In this document: piece by piece, positions 35,674 to 43,636 of the stretch | How positions within the stretch are numbered: the stretch's first letter is position 1 | Layout of the letters: each line of letters begins with the position of its first letter | NCBI RefSeq assembly: GCF_019343195.1 | Contig: NZ_RPHB01000003.1 | Location: forward strand, 372,001 to 436,000 | Direction of reading: 5' to 3' | DNA: 64,000 nt | DNA from: Arthrospiribacter ruber | GTDB taxonomy: Bacteria; Bacteroidota; Bacteroidia; Cytophagales; Cyclobacteriaceae | Notes under the pieces: model-generated | Told to the model about the DNA's origin: nothing | The model's input: only the letters and a program-made list of their open reading frames with translations | Databases searched by the model: none | Translations under genes and position numbers: made by a program

Positions 35674-36357
35674 ATGCAAAATTCTCTTAGTAAGCTATTG
35701 GAAAATGTGGATACTTTCCCAGTGATGGGAGAGATTTTGGAAGAATACAATACATTGGTGTTGGATTTATCTCCCGCTAATCCTGATTTGGAAAAGCTGG
35801 ACCTATCAGACACCAAAAAATTTGATGATTATGTTTTTGACCTGATCTCAAAAGCGAAAAAGAAATACGGAATTGGAGGTTATTTCGAACACAGGGCTAT
35901 TTATAGCAGGAGTTCGGTTTTTGCTACTGATTTAGCAGACTTCCGGGATATTCACATGGGAGTGGACATTTGGGGACAAGCATGGACACCTGTTTTTGCT
36001 CCATTAGATGGGATTGTACACTCCTTTCAGGACAATGCAGGCTTCGGTAATTACGGCCCTACCATTATCTTGGAACATGAACTTGATGGTCAAAAGCTTT
36101 TTAGTCTATACGGGCATTTGGCCCTGGAAGACCTAAAGGATTTGCAAGTCGGCCAAAGCATCAGCAAAGGACAAAGGTTTTGTCATTTGGGGCCATTTCC
36201 AGAGAATGGAGATTGGCCACCACACCTTCATTTCCAATTGATGTGGGACATGATGGGGATGTTTGGGGATTTTCCCGGTGTTTGTTCCCATAGAGAAGTG
36301 GAAAAATTCCGCAAAATCTGTCCTGACCCTAATCTTCTTATACCTTTTTTGAGGTAA
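35674..36357 (+). CDS. Standalone M23-type (LytM-fold) protein without signal peptide
   Basis: 227 aa from ATG 35674, where the family homology begins; the frame is open back to 35512, but those codons lie over the dehydratase gene. It has the LytM zinc motifs: HMGVDIWG (HxxxD), YGHLALEDL and HLHFQL. There is no signal peptide or anchor, so it should be cytoplasmic. The pattern APLDGIVHSFQDN and GPTIILEHEL and GDFPGVC strongly resembles the M23 domain fused to class-III aminotransferase/APH proteins. Convergent with coaX copy 2, overlapping by 20 bp. Confidence 0.75.
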   Translation: MQNSLSKLLENVDTFPVMGEILEEYNTLVLDLSPANPDLEKLDLSDTKKFDDYVFDLISKAKKKYGIGGYFEHRAIYSRSSVFATDLADFRDIHMGVDIWGQAWTPVFAPLDGIVHSFQDNAGFGNYGPTIILEHELDGQKLFSLYGHLALEDLKDLQVGQSISKGQRFCHLGPFPENGDWPPHLHFQLMWDMMGMFGDFPGVCSHREVEKFRKICPDPNLLIPFLR

Positions 36358-37123
36358 GGTTGGCCAAGGTGATCAGTCGGATTCCTTCCATAGTCAGATT
36401 TCGGTCTACTATTTCAAAAGTTCCTTCCAAAGATGTGAGGATAGTGGAAAGCCCACCTGTGGCGATGATACGGCAGGGAGTTCCGATTTCCTTTTGCATG
36501 GTCTCGAGCATTCCTTTTACCAGGCCTGTGTAGCCATAAAGGATGCCTGCCTGTATGGAATGAATGGTATTTCTTCCCAAGGCGGATTCCGGCAGCTTGA
36601 GCTCTACTTCCGGCAGTTTGGAAGTGTTCGAAAACAGCGCCTTGATGGCTGTTTTTAATCCAGGAACAATGTTTACTCCCATGATTTTTCCCTTTTTATC
36701 CACAGCGGTAAAAGTGAGGGCAGTACCAAAATCAACAATGATACAGGTGTCCGAAAAGCGTTCGAATGCAGCCGTGACATTGCACATAAGGTCGGTTCCT
36801 ATTTCATTTGGTCGGGCTGTACTCACTTTTAGCTTATTGTAACTGGACCCCGAAATTAGAAAACCTTCTTTTTCTAAGTATTCCCTGCAAAATTTCTGTA
36901 GTGTGTTGTTGATCTCTGGAACTACTGAAGAGATTCCTATATGCTCGATTTCATCGATTTTAATATTGTTTTCGAGAAAAAAGAGCCTGATTTCTTTTTC
37001 AAGTTTGAGCAAGGAGAAGTCTTTGCTGGTCTCTATCCTGAATTCATGGATCCATGAATGAGCACTTTCATCATAAAAGCCAAAAACTATATTGGAATTG
37101 CCTGCATCTATGGCTAAAAACAT
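36338..37123 (-). CDS. coaX: Type III pantothenate kinase, copy 2
   Basis: 261 aa from ATG 37123 (MFLAIDAGNSNIVFG). The motifs are closer to the textbook CoaX than copy 1: DAGNS at residue 6, EIGTDLMCNVTAAFE (Asp in the pantothenate site), VDFGTALTFTAVD, GVNIVPGLKTAIKALFSNTSKLPEVEL and IATGGLS. Phosphorylates pantothenate for coenzyme A, needs a monovalent cation, is not inhibited by CoA in known cases. There is no birA next to it. Why one genome keeps two copies is discussed in findings. Confidence 0.9.
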   Translation of the reverse strand: MFLAIDAGNSNIVFGFYDESAHSWIHEFRIETSKDFSLLKLEKEIRLFFLENNIKIDEIEHIGISSVVPEINNTLQKFCREYLEKEGFLISGSSYNKLKVSTARPNEIGTDLMCNVTAAFERFSDTCIIVDFGTALTFTAVDKKGKIMGVNIVPGLKTAIKALFSNTSKLPEVELKLPESALGRNTIHSIQAGILYGYTGLVKGMLETMQKEIGTPCRIIATGGLSTILTSLEGTFEIVDRNLTMEGIRLITLANLTSKKV

Positions 37124-37372
37124 AAAGTAGGATTTGAGTGGAAGCGGTTTGTAGTTTTCACCATTACCCAAATATAGAAATTGATTTTGTTTAACGCTTC
37201 TTAGGGCTACTCAAAACCTATATGAAATTTTTAAGATAAATATCCGTAATGGCTAACCAGGATTATGAAAATTCAATAAATCAGATTTTCATGCTCAACA
37301 TTTCTTTATCAAATAAGACCGCTCAAACCATTCATTCAAGTAATTTTTGACAATTATTGATAATTTTAAAAC

Positions 37373-37849
37373 ATGTATACAATCAGAAAAGGAGAAATTG
37401 AAGACCTTCCAAGAGTATTGGAATTGGTCAATGAACTGGCAGTCTATGAAAAGGCGCCGGAAGAGGTTATCAACACAGTAGCAAAAATGGAGCAGGACGG
37501 ATTCGGCCCAAATCCGGTTTTTGGGTTTTTTGTTGCCGAAAAGAATGAGTCGCGTGAAATAGTCGGGATATCCATTTACTATTACAGATACAGTACATGG
37601 AAAGGAAAAAGACTCTATCTCGAAGATATTGTGGTAACTGAATCAGAGAGAGGGAATGGGGCAGGTAAGTTGCTTTTTGATCAAACCATGCAAAAATGTC
37701 TGGATGAAGGGTGTTCTGGAATGACCTGGCAAGTGCTGGACTGGAATGAGCCAGCCATCAATTTTTATAAAAAATACGGGGCTGATCTGGATGGAGCATG
37801 GATCAACTGTAACCTGCAGGATTATCAGATTCGAGAAATACTCAAATGA
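37373..37849 (+). CDS. GNAT-family N-acetyltransferase
   Basis: 158 aa. One GNAT fold: YTIRKGEIEDLPRVLELVNELAVYEKAPEEV at the start, then LEDIVVTESERGNGAGKLLFD (acetyl-CoA pyrophosphate loop, R/QxxGxG/A type) and NEPAINFYKKYGA near the C-terminus. The N-terminal pattern and size match the spermidine/diamine acetyltransferase-like (SAT1-type) branch, so a polyamine or amino-acid substrate is plausible but not proven. 200 bp of gene-free AT-rich sequence precede it. Confidence 0.85.
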   Translation: MYTIRKGEIEDLPRVLELVNELAVYEKAPEEVINTVAKMEQDGFGPNPVFGFFVAEKNESREIVGISIYYYRYSTWKGKRLYLEDIVVTESERGNGAGKLLFDQTMQKCLDEGCSGMTWQVLDWNEPAINFYKKYGADLDGAWINCNLQDYQIREILK

Positions 37850-37870
37850 TTGCAAATGCAATAAAAAATA

Positions 37871-37900
37871 TTTGTAATTAAAATAATCTTGTTAAATTTG
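37871..37900 (+). promoter_or_regulatory. Bacteroidota-type promoter of the Xre/RES operon
   Basis: TTTG at 37871-37874, 18 nt, TAAATTTG at 37893-37900. The antitoxin ATG (37904) is only 4 nt downstream, so the message is probably leaderless. Confidence 0.65.
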
Positions 37901-37903
37901 TGT

Positions 37904-38392
37904 ATGGTGTATTCATCTAAAAAATATTCATTTCCCTCACGACTTACCGAAAGTCAGGTTAACTCATCCTTTCAGGAGGGTAGTGAGGAGCAATATTTTT
38001 TCAAGCAAGATTTAGAATACGCTACAGTTGCAGAGCCGTCTTTGGTAGAGGAGCGATTTCGTCTATCTGAGACTATGGTTTTGTTTAATTACTTTCAATA
38101 TACCCAAGCAGAAATTGCTGTATTGATGGAGGTAGATCCGAGTACATTGGTCCGCTGGAAAAAGGAAGATCGCTTATTGACTAAGTTGCTTACCAAAAGT
38201 ATCAAAGACATGGACAAGATCGTTGCAAAAGGCATTCGCATATTTGGTACAGAAGAATTGTTTTCCACTTGGCTTCACACCATCAATGAGGCTTTAGGCG
38301 CTCAAAAGCCTGTGGATATCTTATTGCATCCACGGGGCATAGACTTAGTTGATCAAGCCTTGGATGCTATGTCTTGGGGGGCTGTATTTTGA
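37904..38392 (+). CDS. Xre/MbcA/ParS-like antitoxin of a RES-Xre module
   Basis: 162 aa from ATG 37904. Two parts: a middle helical HTH-like region (LSETMVLFNYFQYTQAEIAVLMEVDPSTLVRWKK) and a C-terminal MbcA/ParS-type domain (KGIRIFGTEELFSTWLHTINEALGAQKPVDIL), ending in LVDQALDAMSWGAVF. This matches antitoxins of RES-domain toxins, which bind the toxin and repress their own promoter. The RES gene follows immediately. The promoter at 37871-37900 nearly touches the start codon. Confidence 0.8.
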   Translation: MVYSSKKYSFPSRLTESQVNSSFQEGSEEQYFFKQDLEYATVAEPSLVEERFRLSETMVLFNYFQYTQAEIAVLMEVDPSTLVRWKKEDRLLTKLLTKSIKDMDKIVAKGIRIFGTEELFSTWLHTINEALGAQKPVDILLHPRGIDLVDQALDAMSWGAVF

Positions 38393-38855
38393 CTTATCCA
38401 AATTGAAATATTTCAGACTGATAGAAGATTTACCGGGAAGGATGCCATTGGGTTATGGTCCTGGGTCTGGCAGATGGAATCTTTATGGCACTCCAGTAAT
38501 ATATGCCTGCAGCTACACCTCTTTGAATTTCCTTGAATTACTGAGTATCAGAGGGCCGGTGGTGACACAAAGCCAATGGTCTTTGGTGGTTTTTGAAGTA
38601 AAAACTGAAGCTCCATTTGTGGATATCTCTGATCTTCCTGAAAACTGGGCACAAAAACCACATCCCAAAAGTACACAGCATTTGGGGAGCTACTGGGCAC
38701 GCCAAATGGATACTGTAGCCCTTAAAGTTCCTTCATGCAGGACCCCTTTGGTCAATTACCCTCAGGAACACAACCTCCTTCTAAATCCATTGCATCCGGA
38801 TTTTATGAAAAGGGTGGAATTATTGTCCATGGAGGCAGTAGGTTTTTTGGTTTGA
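38349..38855 (+). CDS. RES-domain toxin (NAD+-degrading family)
   Basis: 168 aa from ATG 38349, overlapping the antitoxin by 44 bp. Homology only begins at KYFRLIEDLPG, so a TTG at 38403 (150 aa) may be the real start. RES-family features: GRWNLYGTPVIYACSYTSLNFLELL (the conserved Arg and Glu), VPSCRTP with the conserved Ser, and NLLLNPLHPDF at the end. Known RES toxins (e.g. MbcT, Res) destroy NAD+, stopping growth until the antitoxin neutralises them. Confidence 0.8.
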   Translation: MIKPWMLCLGGLYFDLSKLKYFRLIEDLPGRMPLGYGPGSGRWNLYGTPVIYACSYTSLNFLELLSIRGPVVTQSQWSLVVFEVKTEAPFVDISDLPENWAQKPHPKSTQHLGSYWARQMDTVALKVPSCRTPLVNYPQEHNLLLNPLHPDFMKRVELLSMEAVGFLV

Positions 38856-38942
38856 AAATTTGATTTCAGCTCTTTGTGGATAACTATCTGCGGACGATGG
38901 TATTTTGTTTAAATTACCCCAAAAATTATAAACTTTATTGTC

Positions 38943-39701
38943 ATGAAAATTTCATTGGAAAGACAGAGAATCTTGGTTACAGGTGCCTCAAGAGGTATTG
39001 GTAAAGGCATTGCTGAGCAGTTATCCACATCAGGTGCGGAGTTGTTGCTCCACTACAATCAAAACCATGCGGAGGCCAAAAAACTTCAGGAATCATTAGC
39101 TGGAAAGAGTAATCTGGTTCCCTGTGATCTTTCAGATCTGCAAAAAGTAAAAGGATGGCTAAAGGGACTGACTGAAACCTATGGCAAAATTGATGCAATT
39201 ATCAACAATGCCGGTATAGCCATATCCATCCCTGACGATGCACCAACAGAGGATTGGACGGACGCTTGGTTGAAGACAATGAATGTCAATATCAATGCAC
39301 TGGCCATCATTACTAAGGAGTTTATTGAACATGCTGTGAGTAATGGAAATGGAAGAGTTATCAACATTTCTTCTAGAGCAGCATTCCGAGGAGATACTCC
39401 GGACTACCTTGCTTATGCTGCCTCCAAAGCTGCGATAGTGAGTTATACACGATCAATTGCGCGGTACTACGGCAAAGCAGGAATCAAAGCATTTATCATA
39501 GCTCCAGGATTTACAAGGACAGATATGGCGCAGGATTTTATGGATCAGTACGGGGAAGCGTATGCGCTCAATGACATAGCCCTAAATGAGCTTACAGAGC
39601 CCAAAGATATCGCTCCTATGGTTGCTCTTCTCTGTTCGGGTCTGGCAGACCATGCTACTGGCAGTACCATAGATATCAATGCCGGTTCTTATGTACATTA
39701 A
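38943..39701 (+). CDS. SDR-family oxidoreductase
   Basis: 252 aa, classical short-chain dehydrogenase. NAD(P)-binding GASRGIGKGI near residue 14, NNAG in IDAIINNAGI, the catalytic Ser in NISSRAAF and YxxxK in YAASKAA. The C-terminal GSTIDINAGSYVH is the usual closing motif of 3-oxoacyl-ACP reductase-like members. Substrate unknown. It starts 87 bp after the RES toxin gene and the closing terminator of that operon is not obvious. Confidence 0.88.
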   Translation: MKISLERQRILVTGASRGIGKGIAEQLSTSGAELLLHYNQNHAEAKKLQESLAGKSNLVPCDLSDLQKVKGWLKGLTETYGKIDAIINNAGIAISIPDDAPTEDWTDAWLKTMNVNINALAIITKEFIEHAVSNGNGRVINISSRAAFRGDTPDYLAYAASKAAIVSYTRSIARYYGKAGIKAFIIAPGFTRTDMAQDFMDQYGEAYALNDIALNELTEPKDIAPMVALLCSGLADHATGSTIDINAGSYVH

Positions 39702-39742
39702 TCTACAGGAGTAAATTTCCAAAGCCAAACCATATCCGGTAG

Positions 39743-40366
39743 ATGTCTGTTATCTGTTTAAAAATATCACAGATGCCTTCAAGCAGTACGGACAGCTTTT
39801 CTCCCGAAATGATCCGGATTCTGAAAATCTTTGGAATCGGCTCCATACTTTTTGTGTTTGTCTTATCTTTTTTCAATGAGAAAAGAGCTGACAATAGTGG
39901 GGAGTTTGATTCAGTGCTTAGGGTTCCTGATTCCAACAGGATTTATTTCAAAAACCTGAGGGCACCGCAGTATGATAGAGAGGGGAGGGATGATGCCAAG
40001 ATGAACCTGTACAGACATGGTAAAAGAACCAAGTCTGATCAGGCCCATTTTAATTTTATGATCTTGCTCAATAGGGTCAAAGATGAGGCTTATATTTTTG
40101 TTGAACCCTTTCCGGATGGGTTTCCTATTGTGATCAGGCACCGGCATCAGGAAACCGGAGAAGGCGGTGAAATAACCTTTTATGGTGGCGATAAGATGGC
40201 GCATTATGAATTTGCGCTGGAATTTTATCCGTTGGCGATAGAAAATACGTATTTTGAAATTAAAAGTGAGGAAGACTGGATTCCCCTTCTGGATAATGAA
40301 AAAGAAAGAGAGGCGCTAAGGGTGACTTTAGTAGACTTCTTCAGGCTCATCGATAACCCAAAATAA
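39743..40366 (+). CDS. Membrane-anchored protein of unknown function
   Basis: 207 aa (a start at ATG 39773, MPSSSTD, is also possible). One N-terminal transmembrane helix (ILKIFGIGSILFVFVLSFF), then a soluble beta-rich domain: VPDSNRIYFKNLRAPQYDRE, HFNFMILLNRVKDEAYIFVEP, IVIRHRHQETGEGGEITFY and HYEFALEFYPLAIENTYFEIK. No family recognised. The next gene starts 8 bp later, so the two form a small operon. Confidence 0.65.
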   Translation: MSVICLKISQMPSSSTDSFSPEMIRILKIFGIGSILFVFVLSFFNEKRADNSGEFDSVLRVPDSNRIYFKNLRAPQYDREGRDDAKMNLYRHGKRTKSDQAHFNFMILLNRVKDEAYIFVEPFPDGFPIVIRHRHQETGEGGEITFYGGDKMAHYEFALEFYPLAIENTYFEIKSEEDWIPLLDNEKEREALRVTLVDFFRLIDNPK

Positions 40367-40373
40367 CCGCTAA

Positions 40374-40838
40374 ATGGAGCTTCGCAGAATAGATAATCTC
40401 TGGAAGTTTTTAGGCATCAAAAACAACCTTACTGTCAACTATAGCCTTCAGGAAGAGATGAGGTATACATTGATCAAAGGTGGCCTTGAACTTACCCATC
40501 AATTTAATCCCAAATTTTTAAAAAAATCCAACCTGATCATTCAGGAGAGAAACTTTAAGGAAAGCCTTCCACAGCAAAGGTTTCTAAGTCAAAAGCTGAG
40601 GTTTGGAATCAAGCCAAAGCTAAGCTCCCCGGTAAAGAATGCAGTTTTTTTCCCTAAAGAGCTATTGGATCTTCAGCACAGTTTTGACTTGGAAGTACAA
40701 AAGGATAAAAACGGTCATTTCAGGATTTCTCTTTCTCCTTTTGTTCCCAAAAATGTTTATGACATCCTGAATGCCGTCAATTTGATCAGTAGGACCTTGT
40801 GGGTCAAGAATTTTTTTGCAGAAGGTATCAGAAACTAA
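40374..40838 (+). CDS. Hypothetical protein, 154 aa
   Basis: No signal peptide or membrane helix. A basic protein with PKLSSPVKNAVFFPKELLDLQHSF in the middle and a helical C-terminus (VYDILNAVNLISRTLWVKNFF). I recognise no family. Follows the membrane-anchored gene by 8 bp and is followed by a terminator, so coding is likely; the two may act together. Confidence 0.55.
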   Translation: MELRRIDNLWKFLGIKNNLTVNYSLQEEMRYTLIKGGLELTHQFNPKFLKKSNLIIQERNFKESLPQQRFLSQKLRFGIKPKLSSPVKNAVFFPKELLDLQHSFDLEVQKDKNGHFRISLSPFVPKNVYDILNAVNLISRTLWVKNFFAEGIRN

Positions 40839-40872
40839 AAAAAGCCCCGGAAATAGATACACGGGGCCTTTT
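40838..40872. terminator. Terminator between two convergent genes
   Basis: Stem GCCCCG / CGGGGC (40844-40867) with A7 on the left and TTTT on the right; serves the plus-strand hypothetical gene and the minus-strand TonB receptor. Confidence 0.7.
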
Positions 40873-40875
40873 CGA

Positions 40876-43272
40876 TTAAAACAGGATCTTCACGCCGGCA
40901 AGAAAGTTGGTTCCGGCCTGAGGATAGTAGAAGTTTTCCGTCACCAATTCTCTTCCAGTAGCACCCTCAGCCGGCAAAAAATAGCTGAAGGTATAGCCAT
41001 TTGGTTCATACAACTGATTGAAAATATTGTTGATCAGTAAGGTGAATTCAAGATTTTTGACAAATCTCGGTCTCATGGCATAATTGAGTCTGAGGTCTGT
41101 GGTCCAGAAAGCGTCAAGCTTTCGATTTTCGTTCTGCGTATTATCCAAGTATTGGCTTCCTACGTATTTGTTGAGTAGACTGATTTCAAGATTTTTGATC
41201 GGTCGGTAGTCCAAGATAGCTGCACCGACGATGTTGGGAGAGAATGCGATATCTGTATCATTGTGGACAATTACCTCTTGAGTAAATGTTTCTGCGGCAT
41301 AATCATCAAGATACTCCAAAAACTCCTCGATTTTATTTCTGCTGAAGGCAATGTTTCCACCTATGGTAAATTTACTGGAAAGTTGATAAGCACCTTCAAG
41401 CTCAATTCCTGCACGATAAGAGTTATCCACATTGTCTCTTACATAAGCACCTACATCGTTAAGTTGGCCTGTGAGTACAAGTTGGTCTCTGTAGTTCATG
41501 TAATAAAGATTGGCAGCATAAGTGAAGCCCGAACCTTGACCTCTATAGCCGGCCTCGATGTTCTGTAGGTTTTCTGACTGTGGAGCCCTGTCCACAATAG
41601 GGCTGTCAGTAAAGTCCCTTCTGACCGGCTCTCTGTTTGCTACGGCATAAGAAGCATACCAGGTTTTGTTGGGGTCTTTTTGATAGGTAAATCCAAATTT
41701 CGGATTGAAGAAGTTGAAATTCACTTCACCCGAGATATCCCTAAGGTCATTGTTGATTCCATCAAAGCTGTAGTCGATTCTTCGGTATTGGAGATCTCCA
41801 AAGAGGTAAAGTCCATCCAAGGCCTCATAAGTGGCTTTGGCGTAGATGTTATAGTCATCTTTGGTGGCTTTGTTGTCATAGTACCTGTCCCTGATATTCA
41901 CATCGGCGGCATATTGCATCCAAATCAACTCTCCGAAATGGTCTCCATCATACCGATTGGCACCCCCTCCTATGACGGCATCCAGTTTTTTGTCGTCTGA
42001 GATGTAGTTAAGGGAGAAAACGGCACCATAGAAATCATTGTCCAGCCACCTTCTTCTGATGATGTCCATCCTGGCAATGCTTTGGTCTCCGATCACCACC
42101 GGCGGCAAGGCATAGTTGCTCAGTCTGTCATTTCTTCTAAACTGCTCATAAAATCCCCTTCCGTAGGTATAATGCAAAGCTGCATTGGCTTTCCAATTGG
42201 GGCCAAACTGCCCGGTATAAATGAGTTGATTATGTGTCTGCCTGTAGTTATCCACCTGATTGTCGTAGGTGTATGGGTTGAAAGTACGGTTGGTTTCAAG
42301 CAGTGCCTCAGGTACCCCTTCCCAGGCTTGATAGGTAACTTCGGCACCGGAAAAGACATTGAGTTTTACCACATGGTTTTCTCCATAGTAACCTCCGGAA
42401 AGAAAGTACGATCTCAAATCTGAAGAAGCACGGTCTATATAACCATCTGAAGTGATCTGTGAAAGACGGGCATCAAATGCCCATTTGTCATTGATTAGGC
42501 CTGAACCCACCTTGACCATGTGTCTTCTGGTATTGAATGAGCCAAATGAATTGTCCACTTCTCCATAAGCTTCTTCCTGTCTGGTGTCTGTCTGTATATT
42601 GAGGCTGGCACCAAAAGTAGCCGCACCATTGGTGGATGTTCCCACACCTCTTTGGATCTGAATGTTGTCCACAGAGGATGCAAAGTCGGGCATATTTACC
42701 CAAAAAACTCCATGTGATTCCGCGTCATTTAAAGGAATACCGTTGACTGTTACGTTGATTCTTGTCTGGTCGGAACCTCGGATTCTCAGTCCTGTATATC
42801 CAACACCGGCTCCTGCATCTGAAAAGCTGACCACAGAGGGTGTAAAATTCAGAAGAACAGGTATGTCCTGACCAAGGTTGAGCTTCGCTATATCCGACTT
42901 ATCTACTTGGGTAAAAGTGGTAGGTGTCCTATCAGTCGCTCTGGTTGCGTATACGATAAATTCTTCCGTTAACAGACTACTTGACTGAAGTGTAATCTCT
43001 AGGTTTTCTGAGGCTGGGATGCTTACCTCTTTCGTGAAGGGTTCAAAACCCAAATAACTCACCCTAAGGGTGAAATTGCCGCTGGGGATATTTCTTATAT
43101 TGAAATTACCATCCAGGTCTGTAGTAGATCCACGACCGGTTCCTGTAAGGATAACATTGGCTCCAACGAGGACTTCTCCGCTATTGTCTTTGACCACTCC
43201 TCGTAAATTGGATTGGGCTGTAGCAGTGAATGCCAATAGACAAAAGCTCAATAGGCATAAATAATGTTTCAT
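40876..43272 (-). CDS. TonB-dependent outer-membrane receptor, probable thiamine receptor
   Basis: 798 aa. Signal peptide MKHYLCLLSFCLLAFTATAQ, then a carboxypeptidase-D-like regulatory domain typical of this phylum (LRGVVKDNSGEVLVGANVILTGT, GNFTLRVSYLGFEP), a plug domain (GVGTSTNGAATFGASLNIQTD) and a 22-strand barrel closing at AGTNFLAGVKILF. Energised uptake across the outer membrane through TonB. A TPP riboswitch lies in its leader (about 43440-43525), so it belongs to the thiamine-salvage regulon; riboswitch-linked TonB receptors of this phylum are predicted thiamine receptors. PnuC and a NadR-like kinase lie 2.1 kb away on the same strand. Confidence 0.88.
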   Translation of the reverse strand: MKHYLCLLSFCLLAFTATAQSNLRGVVKDNSGEVLVGANVILTGTGRGSTTDLDGNFNIRNIPSGNFTLRVSYLGFEPFTKEVSIPASENLEITLQSSSLLTEEFIVYATRATDRTPTTFTQVDKSDIAKLNLGQDIPVLLNFTPSVVSFSDAGAGVGYTGLRIRGSDQTRINVTVNGIPLNDAESHGVFWVNMPDFASSVDNIQIQRGVGTSTNGAATFGASLNIQTDTRQEEAYGEVDNSFGSFNTRRHMVKVGSGLINDKWAFDARLSQITSDGYIDRASSDLRSYFLSGGYYGENHVVKLNVFSGAEVTYQAWEGVPEALLETNRTFNPYTYDNQVDNYRQTHNQLIYTGQFGPNWKANAALHYTYGRGFYEQFRRNDRLSNYALPPVVIGDQSIARMDIIRRRWLDNDFYGAVFSLNYISDDKKLDAVIGGGANRYDGDHFGELIWMQYAADVNIRDRYYDNKATKDDYNIYAKATYEALDGLYLFGDLQYRRIDYSFDGINNDLRDISGEVNFNFFNPKFGFTYQKDPNKTWYASYAVANREPVRRDFTDSPIVDRAPQSENLQNIEAGYRGQGSGFTYAANLYYMNYRDQLVLTGQLNDVGAYVRDNVDNSYRAGIELEGAYQLSSKFTIGGNIAFSRNKIEEFLEYLDDYAAETFTQEVIVHNDTDIAFSPNIVGAAILDYRPIKNLEISLLNKYVGSQYLDNTQNENRKLDAFWTTDLRLNYAMRPRFVKNLEFTLLINNIFNQLYEPNGYTFSYFLPAEGATGRELVTENFYYPQAGTNFLAGVKILF

Positions 43273-43435
43273 GTTGATTTTTGATTCCGGAATTCCGGAT
43301 TTCGGTTAAACATCAGAAAATCAAGGGGAGATTTTCGTTCATTGTTTACCCAAACCGAAGAATAAAGGAAAACAGAAGGCATGTAAAAGGGAGGATATAT
43401 GCAACCCCAAAACTTGACTTTGAATTTCTTATACT

Positions 43436-43528
43436 TTGGTTACTCATTTCCCTTCGCCGGCACTACCCGGATCAGGTATTGTGGGTATGATCTCAGCCTG
43501 ATGTATTAAGGCACCCCTCATGATCTTG
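43436..43528 (-). promoter_or_regulatory. TPP riboswitch (THI element) upstream of the TonB receptor
   Basis: Read on the minus strand, the conserved core is GAGGGGTGCC (43510-43519), then GGCTGAGATCATACCC, ACCTGATCCGGGT, and AGTGCCGGCGAAGGGAA, all in the standard THI-box order. Binding thiamine diphosphate switches the message off. The receptor ATG is 165 nt downstream. The rest of the 364-bp gap (43273-43435) has no gene; the part 43529-43592 has none either. Confidence 0.92.
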
Positions 43529-43592
43529 GCCACAAAGGTAGTCTGAAAAGCGTATGAAGCAAAAAGTAAGGCCTCAGAAAATCTCTGTAAAC

Positions 43593-43627
43593 AAAAAAAA
43601 GACCTGAATGGATTTTCAGGTCTTTTT
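43593..43627 (-). terminator. Terminator after the desaturase gene
   Basis: Stem GACCTGAA / TTCAGGTC (43601-43622), loop TGGATT, with T8 on the minus strand. Confidence 0.8.
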
Positions 43628-43636
43628 GTGGGGGAC

